The translations under genes and the position numbers were made by a program. This document shows, piece by piece, positions 36,253 through 43,568 of a stretch of DNA of 64,000 nt (position 1 is the stretch's first letter; each line of letters begins with the position of its first letter). The notes under the pieces were generated by a model. That model saw only the letters and a program-made list of their open reading frames with translations, was not told the origin of the DNA and made no database searches. Origin of the DNA: CBDBBY01 sp965205055 (lineage in GTDB: Bacteria > Pseudomonadota > Alphaproteobacteria > Rhodobacterales > Rhodobacteraceae); contig OZ242030.1 of the NCBI GenBank assembly GCA_965205055.1, positions 1,984,001 to 2,048,000 on the forward strand, read 5' to 3'.

Positions 36253-37031
36253 AGGAACCTCCCGTCCGGGCGGCTTGCAAACCGGCGGAAAGCCGGCAAT
36301 CCCGTCAGCGCGGCGGATCTTCCAATCATTTCAGCGCCCTCGAACACGCATGCTTGGTTCACCGTCAGAACGGGCCGGTCCAATGCAATCTCGAGTTCCG
36401 GGATCAGTTCCAGCGAGTTGACTGCCGTATCGGGAATCACGACGCCGTCGCCGGCCAAATTCCCGGAAGCTCGGAACCGCCGGCATTCCTCCGCTAGCGG
36501 CAGTTCGGCCGAAGCGGTCGCTCCGGGCGAATTCAGCGCTCGCATCGACGCCACGCTCAGGCCGGCGCTTTCGAGAACCTGCCTCAGAATGTCGGAAACA
36601 TCGCGCGGATAAGGACTCAGCACATCCACTGACTCGAAACCCAGCCGCCGGCAGGAAGAAATCAACGCGAGCATTCCGGTGGCCACCGGCAGACCGATGC
36701 GGTCCTGCAGCTCGCGCCTTTGGCCCAAACTCCGCTCCAGGCCGCCGATGAAACTGCCCGAGGCGCAGGCCCAGACAACGGATTGGGCGCCTGCATCGGC
36801 CAGCCGCCTGCCCGCGGCGGCGATCCCCTCCGTATCGCCTACCGCATTCAACGCATCGATGCAGTGGCCTTCGGGCCCGTGCGAATAGTCGACTGTGAAC
36901 TTCAATTCCGGGCAGCCGACAGCGTTGGTCAACAGCATGCTGTCGGCCATCTCGAACAATTCCGGAGCATCGCCGGTGTCGGGCCATACGAACCCGATAT
37001 GGGCGAGCCGAATTTGATCGCCGTCCAGCAT
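36249..37031 (-). CDS. Asp/Glu racemase superfamily protein with only one conserved cysteine
   Basis: 260 residues of the maleate isomerase/arylmalonate decarboxylase/EutA group. The first active-site region is WACASGSFIGG, with a cysteine as in the family. The second, normally C-T-(N/D)-x-R in EutA and maleate isomerase, reads VIPDTAVNS, so the second cysteine is replaced. Loss of one cysteine is known to change this family from racemase/isomerase to decarboxylase-type chemistry, but here the missing one is the C-terminal cysteine that arylmalonate decarboxylase keeps. The gene is linked by overlap to the permease and lies 3 bases from the aldehyde dehydrogenase. Compare the second family member at 42.0 kb, which keeps both cysteines. 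Confidence 0.75.
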   Translation of the reverse strand: MLDGDQIRLAHIGFVWPDTGDAPELFEMADSMLLTNAVGCPELKFTVDYSHGPEGHCIDALNAVGDTEGIAAAGRRLADAGAQSVVWACASGSFIGGLERSLGQRRELQDRIGLPVATGMLALISSCRRLGFESVDVLSPYPRDVSDILRQVLESAGLSVASMRALNSPGATASAELPLAEECRRFRASGNLAGDGVVIPDTAVNSLELIPELEIALDRPVLTVNQACVFEGAEMIGRSAALTGLPAFRRFASRPDGRFL

Positions 37032-37034
37032 TGC

Positions 37035-38477
37035 TCAGGCGCACTTTCTCATGTTCGGCGGCACCGCCACCGACCTTGGGAAAAGGTATTCGCGCATCGC
37101 CGACGCTCCGCCGACAGTGCCGAGGCCGGACTGCTTGATTCCGCCGAAAGGCGTGTCGATGAATGCCGTCGTCATTTGGTTCGCGCCGACGCTGCCGACC
37201 TCGATCCGCCGCGCAACGTCCAGCGCTTCGGAATCGTCAGGGCCGAATACGTATCCCGACAACCCGATATCGCAGTCATTCACAGCGGCGATGACCTGTT
37301 CAAGATCATCGTAGGGACGGATCAGAGCAACAGGGCCGAATACCTCTTCCCGGAAACCGAGGGCATCTTCGGGCACATCGGACAGCACTGTTGGTTTCCA
37401 GTAAAATCCGCCGGGCTGCGCCTCTTTCTGGCCGGTGACGAATTGCGCGCCCCTCTCAATCGCGTCAGCCACGATCCGCTGCATCCGTTCCGCCCGGCGC
37501 TCGTTCGCCATCGGACCGACATCGGTGCCTTCCGCCATGCCGTCGCCGACAGTCAGGCTTTCGGCGTAATCTTTCACCGCCGCGACGAAATCATCGTACT
37601 GGGCGCGGTTGACGTAAATCCGGTTCGGCGAGGTGCAGACCTGCCCCGCATTCCAAAACCGCTTGCCCGCATAGGCCCGCGCCGTCGCGCCGATGTCCGA
37701 TCCCGGCAAAACGATGGCGGGAGCAAGCCCGCCCAGTTCCAGCGTCGTCCGTTTCAATCCGCCGCCCGCTCTCGCTGCCAAATCCTTTCCCACGGAAACA
37801 GAGCCGGTATAAGATACATGGGCGATCGCCGGATGAGCGACCAGCCGGTTCGACAGCTTGGAGGACCGCCCCATAAGCAGGTTGATCAGCCCGACGGGCA
37901 GATCCAGCTCGTCCATAGCCCGGAAGAAATGCGCCACGCATCCGGGCGCGTCGCGGTTCGCCAGCACCACCGACGGGCAGCCCGCGGCAAGGGACGGCGC
38001 CAAGTGGCTGACCACGGCTTCGACCGGGAAATTCCAAGTGTTGATGATCAATGCCGCTCCCTTGGCGGTTTCGCGGATGTGACGGTCGGCGGAGCCGGAA
38101 ACCACGGTTTCGAAAGGAAACCGTTCGGAGGCATCGGCGAAAAAGCGGAACACTTCCGCGCAGCCGTCCAGTTCTTCGCGCGCTTCGGGCAAAGGCTTGC
38201 CCTGCTCCAAGGTCAAGGCGCGCGCGATGGTTTCGCGGCGCTCGATCAGCTTGTCCGCCATTCTGCGCAAAATGCCGGCGCGGTTCGAAACGGAGAGGGC
38301 GCACCACGCCGGGTAGGCTCGTTTTGCCGCTTCCGCCGCGGCGTCGGCATCGGCGGGCTCGGCGCAAGTCAGGCGTCCGCATTCCAACCCGGTCGCAGGG
38401 TTCAGTACCGGCAGCGTCCCGCGATCGCCGCCCGACCGGAACTCGCCGGAGATATAGAGCGGATGCGCCCCTTTCAT
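37035..38477 (-). CDS. NAD(P)-dependent aldehyde dehydrogenase, semialdehyde type
   Basis: 480 residues. The catalytic glutamate lies in ELGGLAPAIV and the nucleophilic cysteine in NAGQVCTSPNR. NAD(P) binding shows in NTWNFPVEAV and YTGSVSVGKDL; the C-terminal region includes PFGGIKQSGLG. It belongs to the succinate-semialdehyde/other omega-semialdehyde dehydrogenase group and would oxidise the semialdehyde produced by the aminotransferase. The gaps to both neighbours are 3 bases. In ectoine degradation an aspartate- or succinate-semialdehyde dehydrogenase takes this place. Confidence 0.9.
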   Translation of the reverse strand: MKGAHPLYISGEFRSGGDRGTLPVLNPATGLECGRLTCAEPADADAAAEAAKRAYPAWCALSVSNRAGILRRMADKLIERRETIARALTLEQGKPLPEAREELDGCAEVFRFFADASERFPFETVVSGSADRHIRETAKGAALIINTWNFPVEAVVSHLAPSLAAGCPSVVLANRDAPGCVAHFFRAMDELDLPVGLINLLMGRSSKLSNRLVAHPAIAHVSYTGSVSVGKDLAARAGGGLKRTTLELGGLAPAIVLPGSDIGATARAYAGKRFWNAGQVCTSPNRIYVNRAQYDDFVAAVKDYAESLTVGDGMAEGTDVGPMANERRAERMQRIVADAIERGAQFVTGQKEAQPGGFYWKPTVLSDVPEDALGFREEVFGPVALIRPYDDLEQVIAAVNDCDIGLSGYVFGPDDSEALDVARRIEVGSVGANQMTTAFIDTPFGGIKQSGLGTVGGASAMREYLFPRSVAVPPNMRKCA

Positions 38478-38480
38478 GCC

Positions 38481-39506
38481 TCAGCCTTCGTAGTCGTTGA
38501 GAGTGAAAAACAAGGTGTCGCCCACTTCGCAAAGGGCGGGAGTCCGCTTGCAGAATACGACTCCGCCCCTGTTGAAGCGCAGTTCCGCCGGTTCTTTCCA
38601 CGGCGCCTTCAGATTCCATATGCAGCCGGCCAGCTGGCCGTCCTCGACCATATCGCCGAGGTTCACCGCCGGCTCGAACATGCCGTCCTCATAAGCGAAG
38701 ACATAGTTTTCGTCCGACTGCATCCGCTTTAGCGCCACCTTGTGCTCGGGTTCAGGCAGCCGCATTCCGGAAGGCAGGATGCCCATCTCGCGCAAACAGC
38801 GTTTCATGCCGTTGAACCCGAATTCGCGGATCCAAGGGCGGATCTTGCCCCCGCCGCCGAGTTCGGTCGAGACGTACATGATCTCGTGGCGCGCCGCCTG
38901 CGAGGACAACGTGGTTTCCGTCACCCGGTCGCCGACGATTCCGAGAGGCGCGCCGAAGAGCTCCAGAAACTTGAATTGCAGCCTGTCCTTCTTCTCGTCT
39001 CCGATCAGCCGGATTTTGACGGACGGGTGGTGATCGATGGATTTGCCTGCGGAATGGAGGTCGAACAACGCGTCGGCCTTGGGCAGCAGCCGATTGACGA
39101 CCCACCAGCAAATCATCTGCGTCGGGCTTCCGTTCTGCACGCCGGGAAACATCCGGTTCAGATTGGCTTCGCCGCTTTCATCCAGCGGCGAAGTGCGGCG
39201 TCCGGCATAGAATGCGGGCGCATTCAGCGCTGGAAGAAGGATGATCTGCCCGGACACGTCATCGACGGCCAGATCTCGGAACAGGCCGTTGCAAATCGAA
39301 ACGCCCTCGTATTCGTCGCCGTGGTTGGCTCCGACGACGACCGCGACAGGGCCGTCTCCGTTCTTGATCGACATGATCGGCACCGGCTGCCAGCCGTAGG
39401 CGGAACGGTCGGAACTGAACTGTATGCGGACATAGCCCGTCTGCCTGCCTTCGGCATCCAGATCAATTTCGCAGAACGGCTCGTTGCTGACGATGGGAGT
39501 AGCCAT
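38481..39506 (-). CDS. Zinc deacylase of the aspartoacylase/succinylglutamate desuccinylase family (DoeB/EutE-like)
   Basis: 341 residues. Zinc ligands are visible in VVGANHGDEYEG (H..E) and ALFDLHSAGKS (H), with LNRMFPG and the C-terminal beta domain typical of the M14-related AstE/AspA group. Closest in layout are DoeB/EutE proteins, which remove an acetyl group from N-acetyl-2,4-diaminobutyrate in ectoine breakdown. It sits 3 bases from the aldehyde dehydrogenase and 9 from the aminotransferase, so a deacylation-transamination-oxidation sequence is likely. The acyl group and amino acid are not known. Confidence 0.85.
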   Translation of the reverse strand: MATPIVSNEPFCEIDLDAEGRQTGYVRIQFSSDRSAYGWQPVPIMSIKNGDGPVAVVVGANHGDEYEGVSICNGLFRDLAVDDVSGQIILLPALNAPAFYAGRRTSPLDESGEANLNRMFPGVQNGSPTQMICWWVVNRLLPKADALFDLHSAGKSIDHHPSVKIRLIGDEKKDRLQFKFLELFGAPLGIVGDRVTETTLSSQAARHEIMYVSTELGGGGKIRPWIREFGFNGMKRCLREMGILPSGMRLPEPEHKVALKRMQSDENYVFAYEDGMFEPAVNLGDMVEDGQLAGCIWNLKAPWKEPAELRFNRGGVVFCKRTPALCEVGDTLFFTLNDYEG

Positions 39507-39515
39507 GCCCTGCCC

Positions 39516-40718
39516 TTATGCGGTCTGTCGATACTGGCGGTAGGCGGCGCCCAGTTTGGCGACGCCCTCGCGGATTTGCTGTTCGGACACGAAGCTGTAA
39601 GCCATGCGCAGGAAATTGCCCGGCCCGTCCTCGGCATAGCAGATTCTTCCCGTCGAAACCTCGACGCCATGCCTGATCCCGAGCTCAGCCACGCGTTCGG
39701 CGTCGACGCCCTCAGGGAGCTCGACCCACAGGAAATAGCCGCCTTTGGGGGTGCGCAATTTGGCGTCCGGCAGGTGTTCCGCCAAGGCTTTGATCATCGC
39801 ATCCCGATGGGCGCGCATTTCCGCGGTCACCTCGTCGATGTGATGGTGCATCTTGTTCGAGCGCATCAGATCCACGACGATGCGCTGCGCCATCGGGTTG
39901 CACCCGCCATCGGCCTTCTGCATCGCCATGCGGCGCATGATGTCGGGATCGCCGACCGCCCAGCCCACGCGCAGGCCGGGAGCGAGAATTTTCGACACCG
40001 TGCCGAGCGAAATCACGACATTCGCGTCGTCGAGCGCTTTCAGGGAAGGGACGGATTCCCCTTCAAACCTGATGCGGCGATACGGATCGTCCTCGAGAAT
40101 GACGAAATCGTACGCCTTCGCCAAATCGATCAAAGCCTTGCGCCGCTCCAAGGACATCGTAATCCCGGTCGGATTGTGGAAATCGGGAATGTCGAACAGC
40201 AGTTTGGGCTGACGCTCGCCGTTGGCCTCCAAACGCTTGAGCTTGAACTCGAGCCCGTCCGCGCTCAGCCCTTCGTCGTCCTGATCGACGCACAGGAAAT
40301 TCGCCCCGTGCGTCCGCATGACCATCAGCCCCGTCATGTACGAGGGATTGGCCACGATCACCCGGTCCCCAGGCTCAAGGTAAACGCGGCACGCCAAATC
40401 CAAAGCGCTCTTGGCGCCGTAGGTGACGAGCACATTGTCCATGCCGATCTCGACGCCGTCTTCGCGAACATAATCGACGATGGCCTCGCGCATGTCGGGC
40501 AAGCCCATAAGCGGCCCGTACTGCATGGATTCGGCGATGCGATCGCCGGCCGCGGAAGCCGCTTCGCGCACCACGTCCGGAAGGCAGGGCGGATAGGCCA
40601 GACCGCTCGACAGAACCGTCGCCCCCGGCGCATGGTCATAGACCGAATTGCCGATGGTTTCGGCGCAGCGCGCGAAGCGCCGCCCAAGATCTGGATGGCC
40701 CGTGATGTGCTCGGACAC
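39516..40718 (-). CDS. PLP-dependent aminotransferase, class I/II
   Basis: About 400 residues from a GTG (SEHITGHPDLG follows) with purine-rich GGAGGGAAAGG upstream. Fold type I features: SAMQYG-like region SMQYGPLMGLPDMREAI, PDFHNPTG with the conserved Asn-Pro, EDDPYRRIRF, and the PLP lysine in SLGTVSKILAPGLRVGW. This resembles 2-aminoadipate/LysN-like transaminases and MocR-type aminotransferase domains, but no DNA-binding domain is attached. It is the first gene of the ten-gene operon and probably removes the omega-amino group of the deacylated intermediate. In ectoine pathways a different class (III) is usual. Confidence 0.88.
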   Translation of the reverse strand: MSEHITGHPDLGRRFARCAETIGNSVYDHAPGATVLSSGLAYPPCLPDVVREAASAAGDRIAESMQYGPLMGLPDMREAIVDYVREDGVEIGMDNVLVTYGAKSALDLACRVYLEPGDRVIVANPSYMTGLMVMRTHGANFLCVDQDDEGLSADGLEFKLKRLEANGERQPKLLFDIPDFHNPTGITMSLERRKALIDLAKAYDFVILEDDPYRRIRFEGESVPSLKALDDANVVISLGTVSKILAPGLRVGWAVGDPDIMRRMAMQKADGGCNPMAQRIVVDLMRSNKMHHHIDEVTAEMRAHRDAMIKALAEHLPDAKLRTPKGGYFLWVELPEGVDAERVAELGIRHGVEVSTGRICYAEDGPGNFLRMAYSFVSEQQIREGVAKLGAAYRQYRQTA

Positions 40719-40743
40719 TGGCGCGCCTTTCCCTCCGGCCGCT

Positions 40744-40775
40744 TTGACCTTTATCAAATATAATATATGATATAT
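40744..40775 (+). promoter_or_regulatory. Divergent promoter region with an AT palindrome
   Basis: Between the two divergent genes lies TTGACC (40744-40749), 16 bases, then TATGAT (40766-40771), a sigma70-like promoter reading towards the M24 hydrolase. The -10 overlaps a perfect palindrome ATATAT-G-ATATAT (40763-40775), a good site for a dimeric repressor such as the GntR protein encoded at 42.9 kb. Binding is inferred. Confidence 0.45.
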
Positions 40776-40795
40776 GAAAATTGGCGAGTCAAGCC

Positions 40796-40802
40796 GAAGG
40801 AG
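40796..40802 (+). promoter_or_regulatory. Ribosome-binding site that fixes the M24 hydrolase start
   Basis: GAAGGAG lies 7 bases before ATG 40810. An ATG at 40774 falls inside the palindromic promoter and has no such site, so 40810 is used. Confidence 0.65.
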
Positions 40803-40809
40803 AAATTTT

Positions 40810-41982
40810 ATGGTCCCTACCTTCCCCGACTTTCCGCAAGACGAATACGAGTCGCGCTGGAACAAGGCGAGAGAGCATATGGCCCGCCTGAACCTTGACG
40901 CGCTCTGGATCACGGAGCGGCTGAACTACGAATATTTCTCCGGCCACCGCTCGGCTCAGAACCCGATCGACAAGATTCGGTCGTACATGTTCATCCTGCC
41001 AAGAGACGACGCCCCGATCTTGATAACCATGCCCTTCGAGGTGGCGCAGGTGGCGGAATGCACGTGGATCGAACTTGAACGAATCGAGGTCATGGGCGGC
41101 CTCACCGGCCATGCCGAATTCGTGTCGGACGTTCTGAGCAAGCACGGTTTCGGGAAAGCCCGGATCGGAACTGAAATGGGACGCGAACAATATCTGGGCA
41201 TGAACTACAACGCCTTCAATTCCGTCGTCGCCTCGCTGCCCGATGCCGAATTCGTCGACGCGGCGCAGGTCATTCTCGATACCCGCCTGATCAAGTCGCC
41301 GCGCGAGATCGCTTGCCTGCGCCGGTCTGCGCGCCTGAATGCGCAGACCCAGCTGGATATCCTGCCCCGGATCGAGGCCGGCATGACCGAAAACGAGGTC
41401 GCCCGCGTCTTGCGCGCGGAGCTGTTCAACAATGGAGCCGAAACGCTGACGCTGCTTTCAGTGATCGCAGGAGCTGCGCCGGAGGGCGTGTCCGGCATGA
41501 TTTTGTCGCCCACCGACAAGAAGCTGAAGAAAGGCGAGGCGCTAGGATTCGACGTCGGCGTCACGGTGAAGGGCTACGCCTCGGATCTGGCCCGCACTTT
41601 CTGCGTGGGGCGGCCTTCGAGCGAGATGGCCGAATTCTATGAATGGATGATGACTCTTCGGCGCAAGACCGACGCCTGCCTCGCGCCGGGCAAATCGCCC
41701 GCGGAACTGATCGACGTGGTCGAGCAGGAGCTGGCCGCGCGCGGCATCCAGACCTCGGGCGTCGGGCGCGTCGGTCACGGCGTCGGGTTCGAAACCACCG
41801 AATACCCGTCGCTGGCCGCTTTCGAGGACATCATTTTCCAGCCCGGCATGGTCTTCGCCTGCAACCCGAACTTCTCGAACCATTTGGGCTTCATCAATGC
41901 CGAAGACAATTGGGTGATCACCGAAACCGGCGCAGACCTGCTGTCCGATCCGATGGCCGATCTGCAGTTGCGCGCAATTTAA
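40810..41982 (+). CDS. M24-family hydrolase (Xaa-Pro peptidase/creatinase/ectoine hydrolase type)
   Basis: 390 residues with an N-terminal creatinase-like domain and a C-terminal pita-bread domain. Metal-site residues read GFDVGV (Asp), ASDLART (Asp), GRVGHGVGFET (His), VFACNPNFS where a Glu is expected but Asn is present, and ITETG (Glu). One canonical metal ligand is thus replaced, so a non-peptidase hydrolase of the creatinase/DoeA kind is more likely than a true aminopeptidase. It is the first plus-strand gene opposite the catabolic operon. It could open a cyclic amide or cleave an amide of the imported compound. Confidence 0.8.
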   Translation: MVPTFPDFPQDEYESRWNKAREHMARLNLDALWITERLNYEYFSGHRSAQNPIDKIRSYMFILPRDDAPILITMPFEVAQVAECTWIELERIEVMGGLTGHAEFVSDVLSKHGFGKARIGTEMGREQYLGMNYNAFNSVVASLPDAEFVDAAQVILDTRLIKSPREIACLRRSARLNAQTQLDILPRIEAGMTENEVARVLRAELFNNGAETLTLLSVIAGAAPEGVSGMILSPTDKKLKKGEALGFDVGVTVKGYASDLARTFCVGRPSSEMAEFYEWMMTLRRKTDACLAPGKSPAELIDVVEQELAARGIQTSGVGRVGHGVGFETTEYPSLAAFEDIIFQPGMVFACNPNFSNHLGFINAEDNWVITETGADLLSDPMADLQLRAI

Positions 41983-42027
41983 AGTGTTCCCCGGAACCGG
42001 CCCGGCGCTGCTTGGGCAGCCTTTCAT

Positions 42028-42804
42028 ATGCAGGTGGCCATGAACACGGAGATCTTCGCCAGACCGTCAACCGGGCACCGAATGGACCGCGAGCAAGGGC
42101 GCATTCGAATCGGCCTTCTGGTCTTGACCAACGACCATGTGGTCGAGCGGGACATGATGGCCATGCGTCCGGACGACGACGAAGTGCACCTGTTCGTCGC
42201 GCGCGTTCCGTTCGAGGGCAACTGCGAATCCGAAGCTCTCGCAGCCATGGCCGGGCGGCTGACCGCATCGACCGACACGATCCTGCCCGGCGCCCGGCTG
42301 GATTCCGTGATATACAGCTGCACGTCGGGAACGGCGGCCATTGGCGCTTCGAACGTGGCGCGGTCCATAAATGCGTCGCGGCCGGACGCTGCGGTGATCA
42401 CCCCGATCACTGCGGCGCATGAGGCGTTCGGAGCTCTCGGATTGAAGAAAATATCTGTGCTGACCCCCTATACGGACCAAGTCACGGCAGACACGGTATT
42501 CGCTCTCGAAGCAAGCGGCGCGGAAGCCGTCATGACAATGTGCCTCGGCATCGAAGTTTCGGATGACATCAGCGCGGTGACTCCCGAATCCATATTCGGC
42601 GCGGCGGTCGAGACGGATCATCCCGAAGCCGACGGTCTGTTCATCTCCTGCACCGATTTCAGGGCCGTCCAAATGATCGAAGACATCGAGAAGCGCATCG
42701 GCAAACCCGTAGTAACCGCGAATCAGGCGACGTTCTGGAGCGCGATTCGGAAAGGCGGCTACGAAAAGAAAATCGCCGGCTTCGGCCGACTTCTAAAAAT
42801 GTGA
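42028..42804 (+). CDS. EutA-like protein, Asp/Glu racemase superfamily
   Basis: 258 residues; ATG 42040 is an alternative start preceded by CAGGTGGCC. Both active-site cysteines are kept: YSCTSGTAAIG and ISCTDFRAVQ. These, with KPVVTANQATFW, match EutA of ectoine-utilisation clusters and maleate cis-trans isomerases. EutA's biochemical role in ectoine use is not settled. It follows the M24 hydrolase after 45 bases and precedes the GntR gene. The minus-strand operon carries a second member lacking one cysteine, so two related but catalytically different proteins serve the same locus. Confidence 0.8.
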   Translation: MQVAMNTEIFARPSTGHRMDREQGRIRIGLLVLTNDHVVERDMMAMRPDDDEVHLFVARVPFEGNCESEALAAMAGRLTASTDTILPGARLDSVIYSCTSGTAAIGASNVARSINASRPDAAVITPITAAHEAFGALGLKKISVLTPYTDQVTADTVFALEASGAEAVMTMCLGIEVSDDISAVTPESIFGAAVETDHPEADGLFISCTDFRAVQMIEDIEKRIGKPVVTANQATFWSAIRKGGYEKKIAGFGRLLKM

Positions 42805-42905
42805 GAAAAGCCGGCACGCGATGCGACGCAGGATTGCAACGAGATGAATGCGCTGAGACAATACAGGTCGCGGGCTTTCGAAACCAAGTTCGGTCAAGTG
42901 AAAGA

Positions 42906-43565
42906 ATGAACAAAATCGAGTTGGAAATCGGAGACGTCCCCAAGCTGATCTATCGCCAGCTGAAGGATCGAATACTTTCCGGCGAATTGCCGGCGGGCGC
43001 TCCGGTGAAGATCCAGGAAATCGCCGACGGAACCACCGCAAGCGCCGTTCCTGTTCGTGAAGCGATCAGAATGCTGGCGTCCGAAGGCTTGATGGAATTG
43101 CGCCCCAGGCGCAGCCCGATCGTCGCGCCGTTGGAACTGAGTGAAATCACCCAAATCGCCAATGTCCGGCTGGCCCTTGAACCCTACATCCTGAAACTGG
43201 CCATCCCGAAACACACCCCGGACACATTGAAGACATGTCGGGATTTGATCCTTCGGGACAAGGAAAGCGTTTCCTACCGCGAAAAAGTCGGGCTGAACCA
43301 ACAGTTCCACCTGGCTCTTCTGGAACCTGCCGATCAACCCAGGGCGATCAGGATAATCTCCGATCAGTATCAAAGCGTCACGCGGTTCGCCCAGATGCTC
43401 GTCATGCGCGGCGTCAGCGAGTTTCGCGGCCACATCCACCGCGAACATCAAGACATCCTTGAAGAAGTTGGCTCCGGCGACCCGGATCGCGCCACGCAAA
43501 TGTTGACGGAGCATATCCAGTCCGCGGCATCGCGAGTCGAGGCGGAGTTGAACCGGCTCGCATAG
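42906..43565 (+). CDS. GntR-family transcriptional regulator with FCD domain
   Basis: 219 residues. The N-terminal winged helix reads VPKLIYRQLKDRILSGELPAG...VPVREAIRMLASEGL. The C-terminal all-helical FCD ligand-binding domain follows, with metal-binding candidates in NQQFHLALLE and HREHQDILE. Such regulators sense a carboxylate or amino-acid intermediate and usually repress. It is embedded in the plus-strand operon of the catabolic locus and probably controls the divergent promoter at 40.75 kb. Ectoine clusters normally use a MocR-type EnuR instead, which is another sign that the substrate differs. Confidence 0.88.
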   Translation: MNKIELEIGDVPKLIYRQLKDRILSGELPAGAPVKIQEIADGTTASAVPVREAIRMLASEGLMELRPRRSPIVAPLELSEITQIANVRLALEPYILKLAIPKHTPDTLKTCRDLILRDKESVSYREKVGLNQQFHLALLEPADQPRAIRIISDQYQSVTRFAQMLVMRGVSEFRGHIHREHQDILEEVGSGDPDRATQMLTEHIQSAASRVEAELNRLA

Positions 43566-43568
43566 CTG

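Noticed and set aside
34931..36280. A 449-codon minus-strand frame overlapping both permeases
   Set aside because: It is out of frame with two permeases that have clear EAA motifs and membrane helices.
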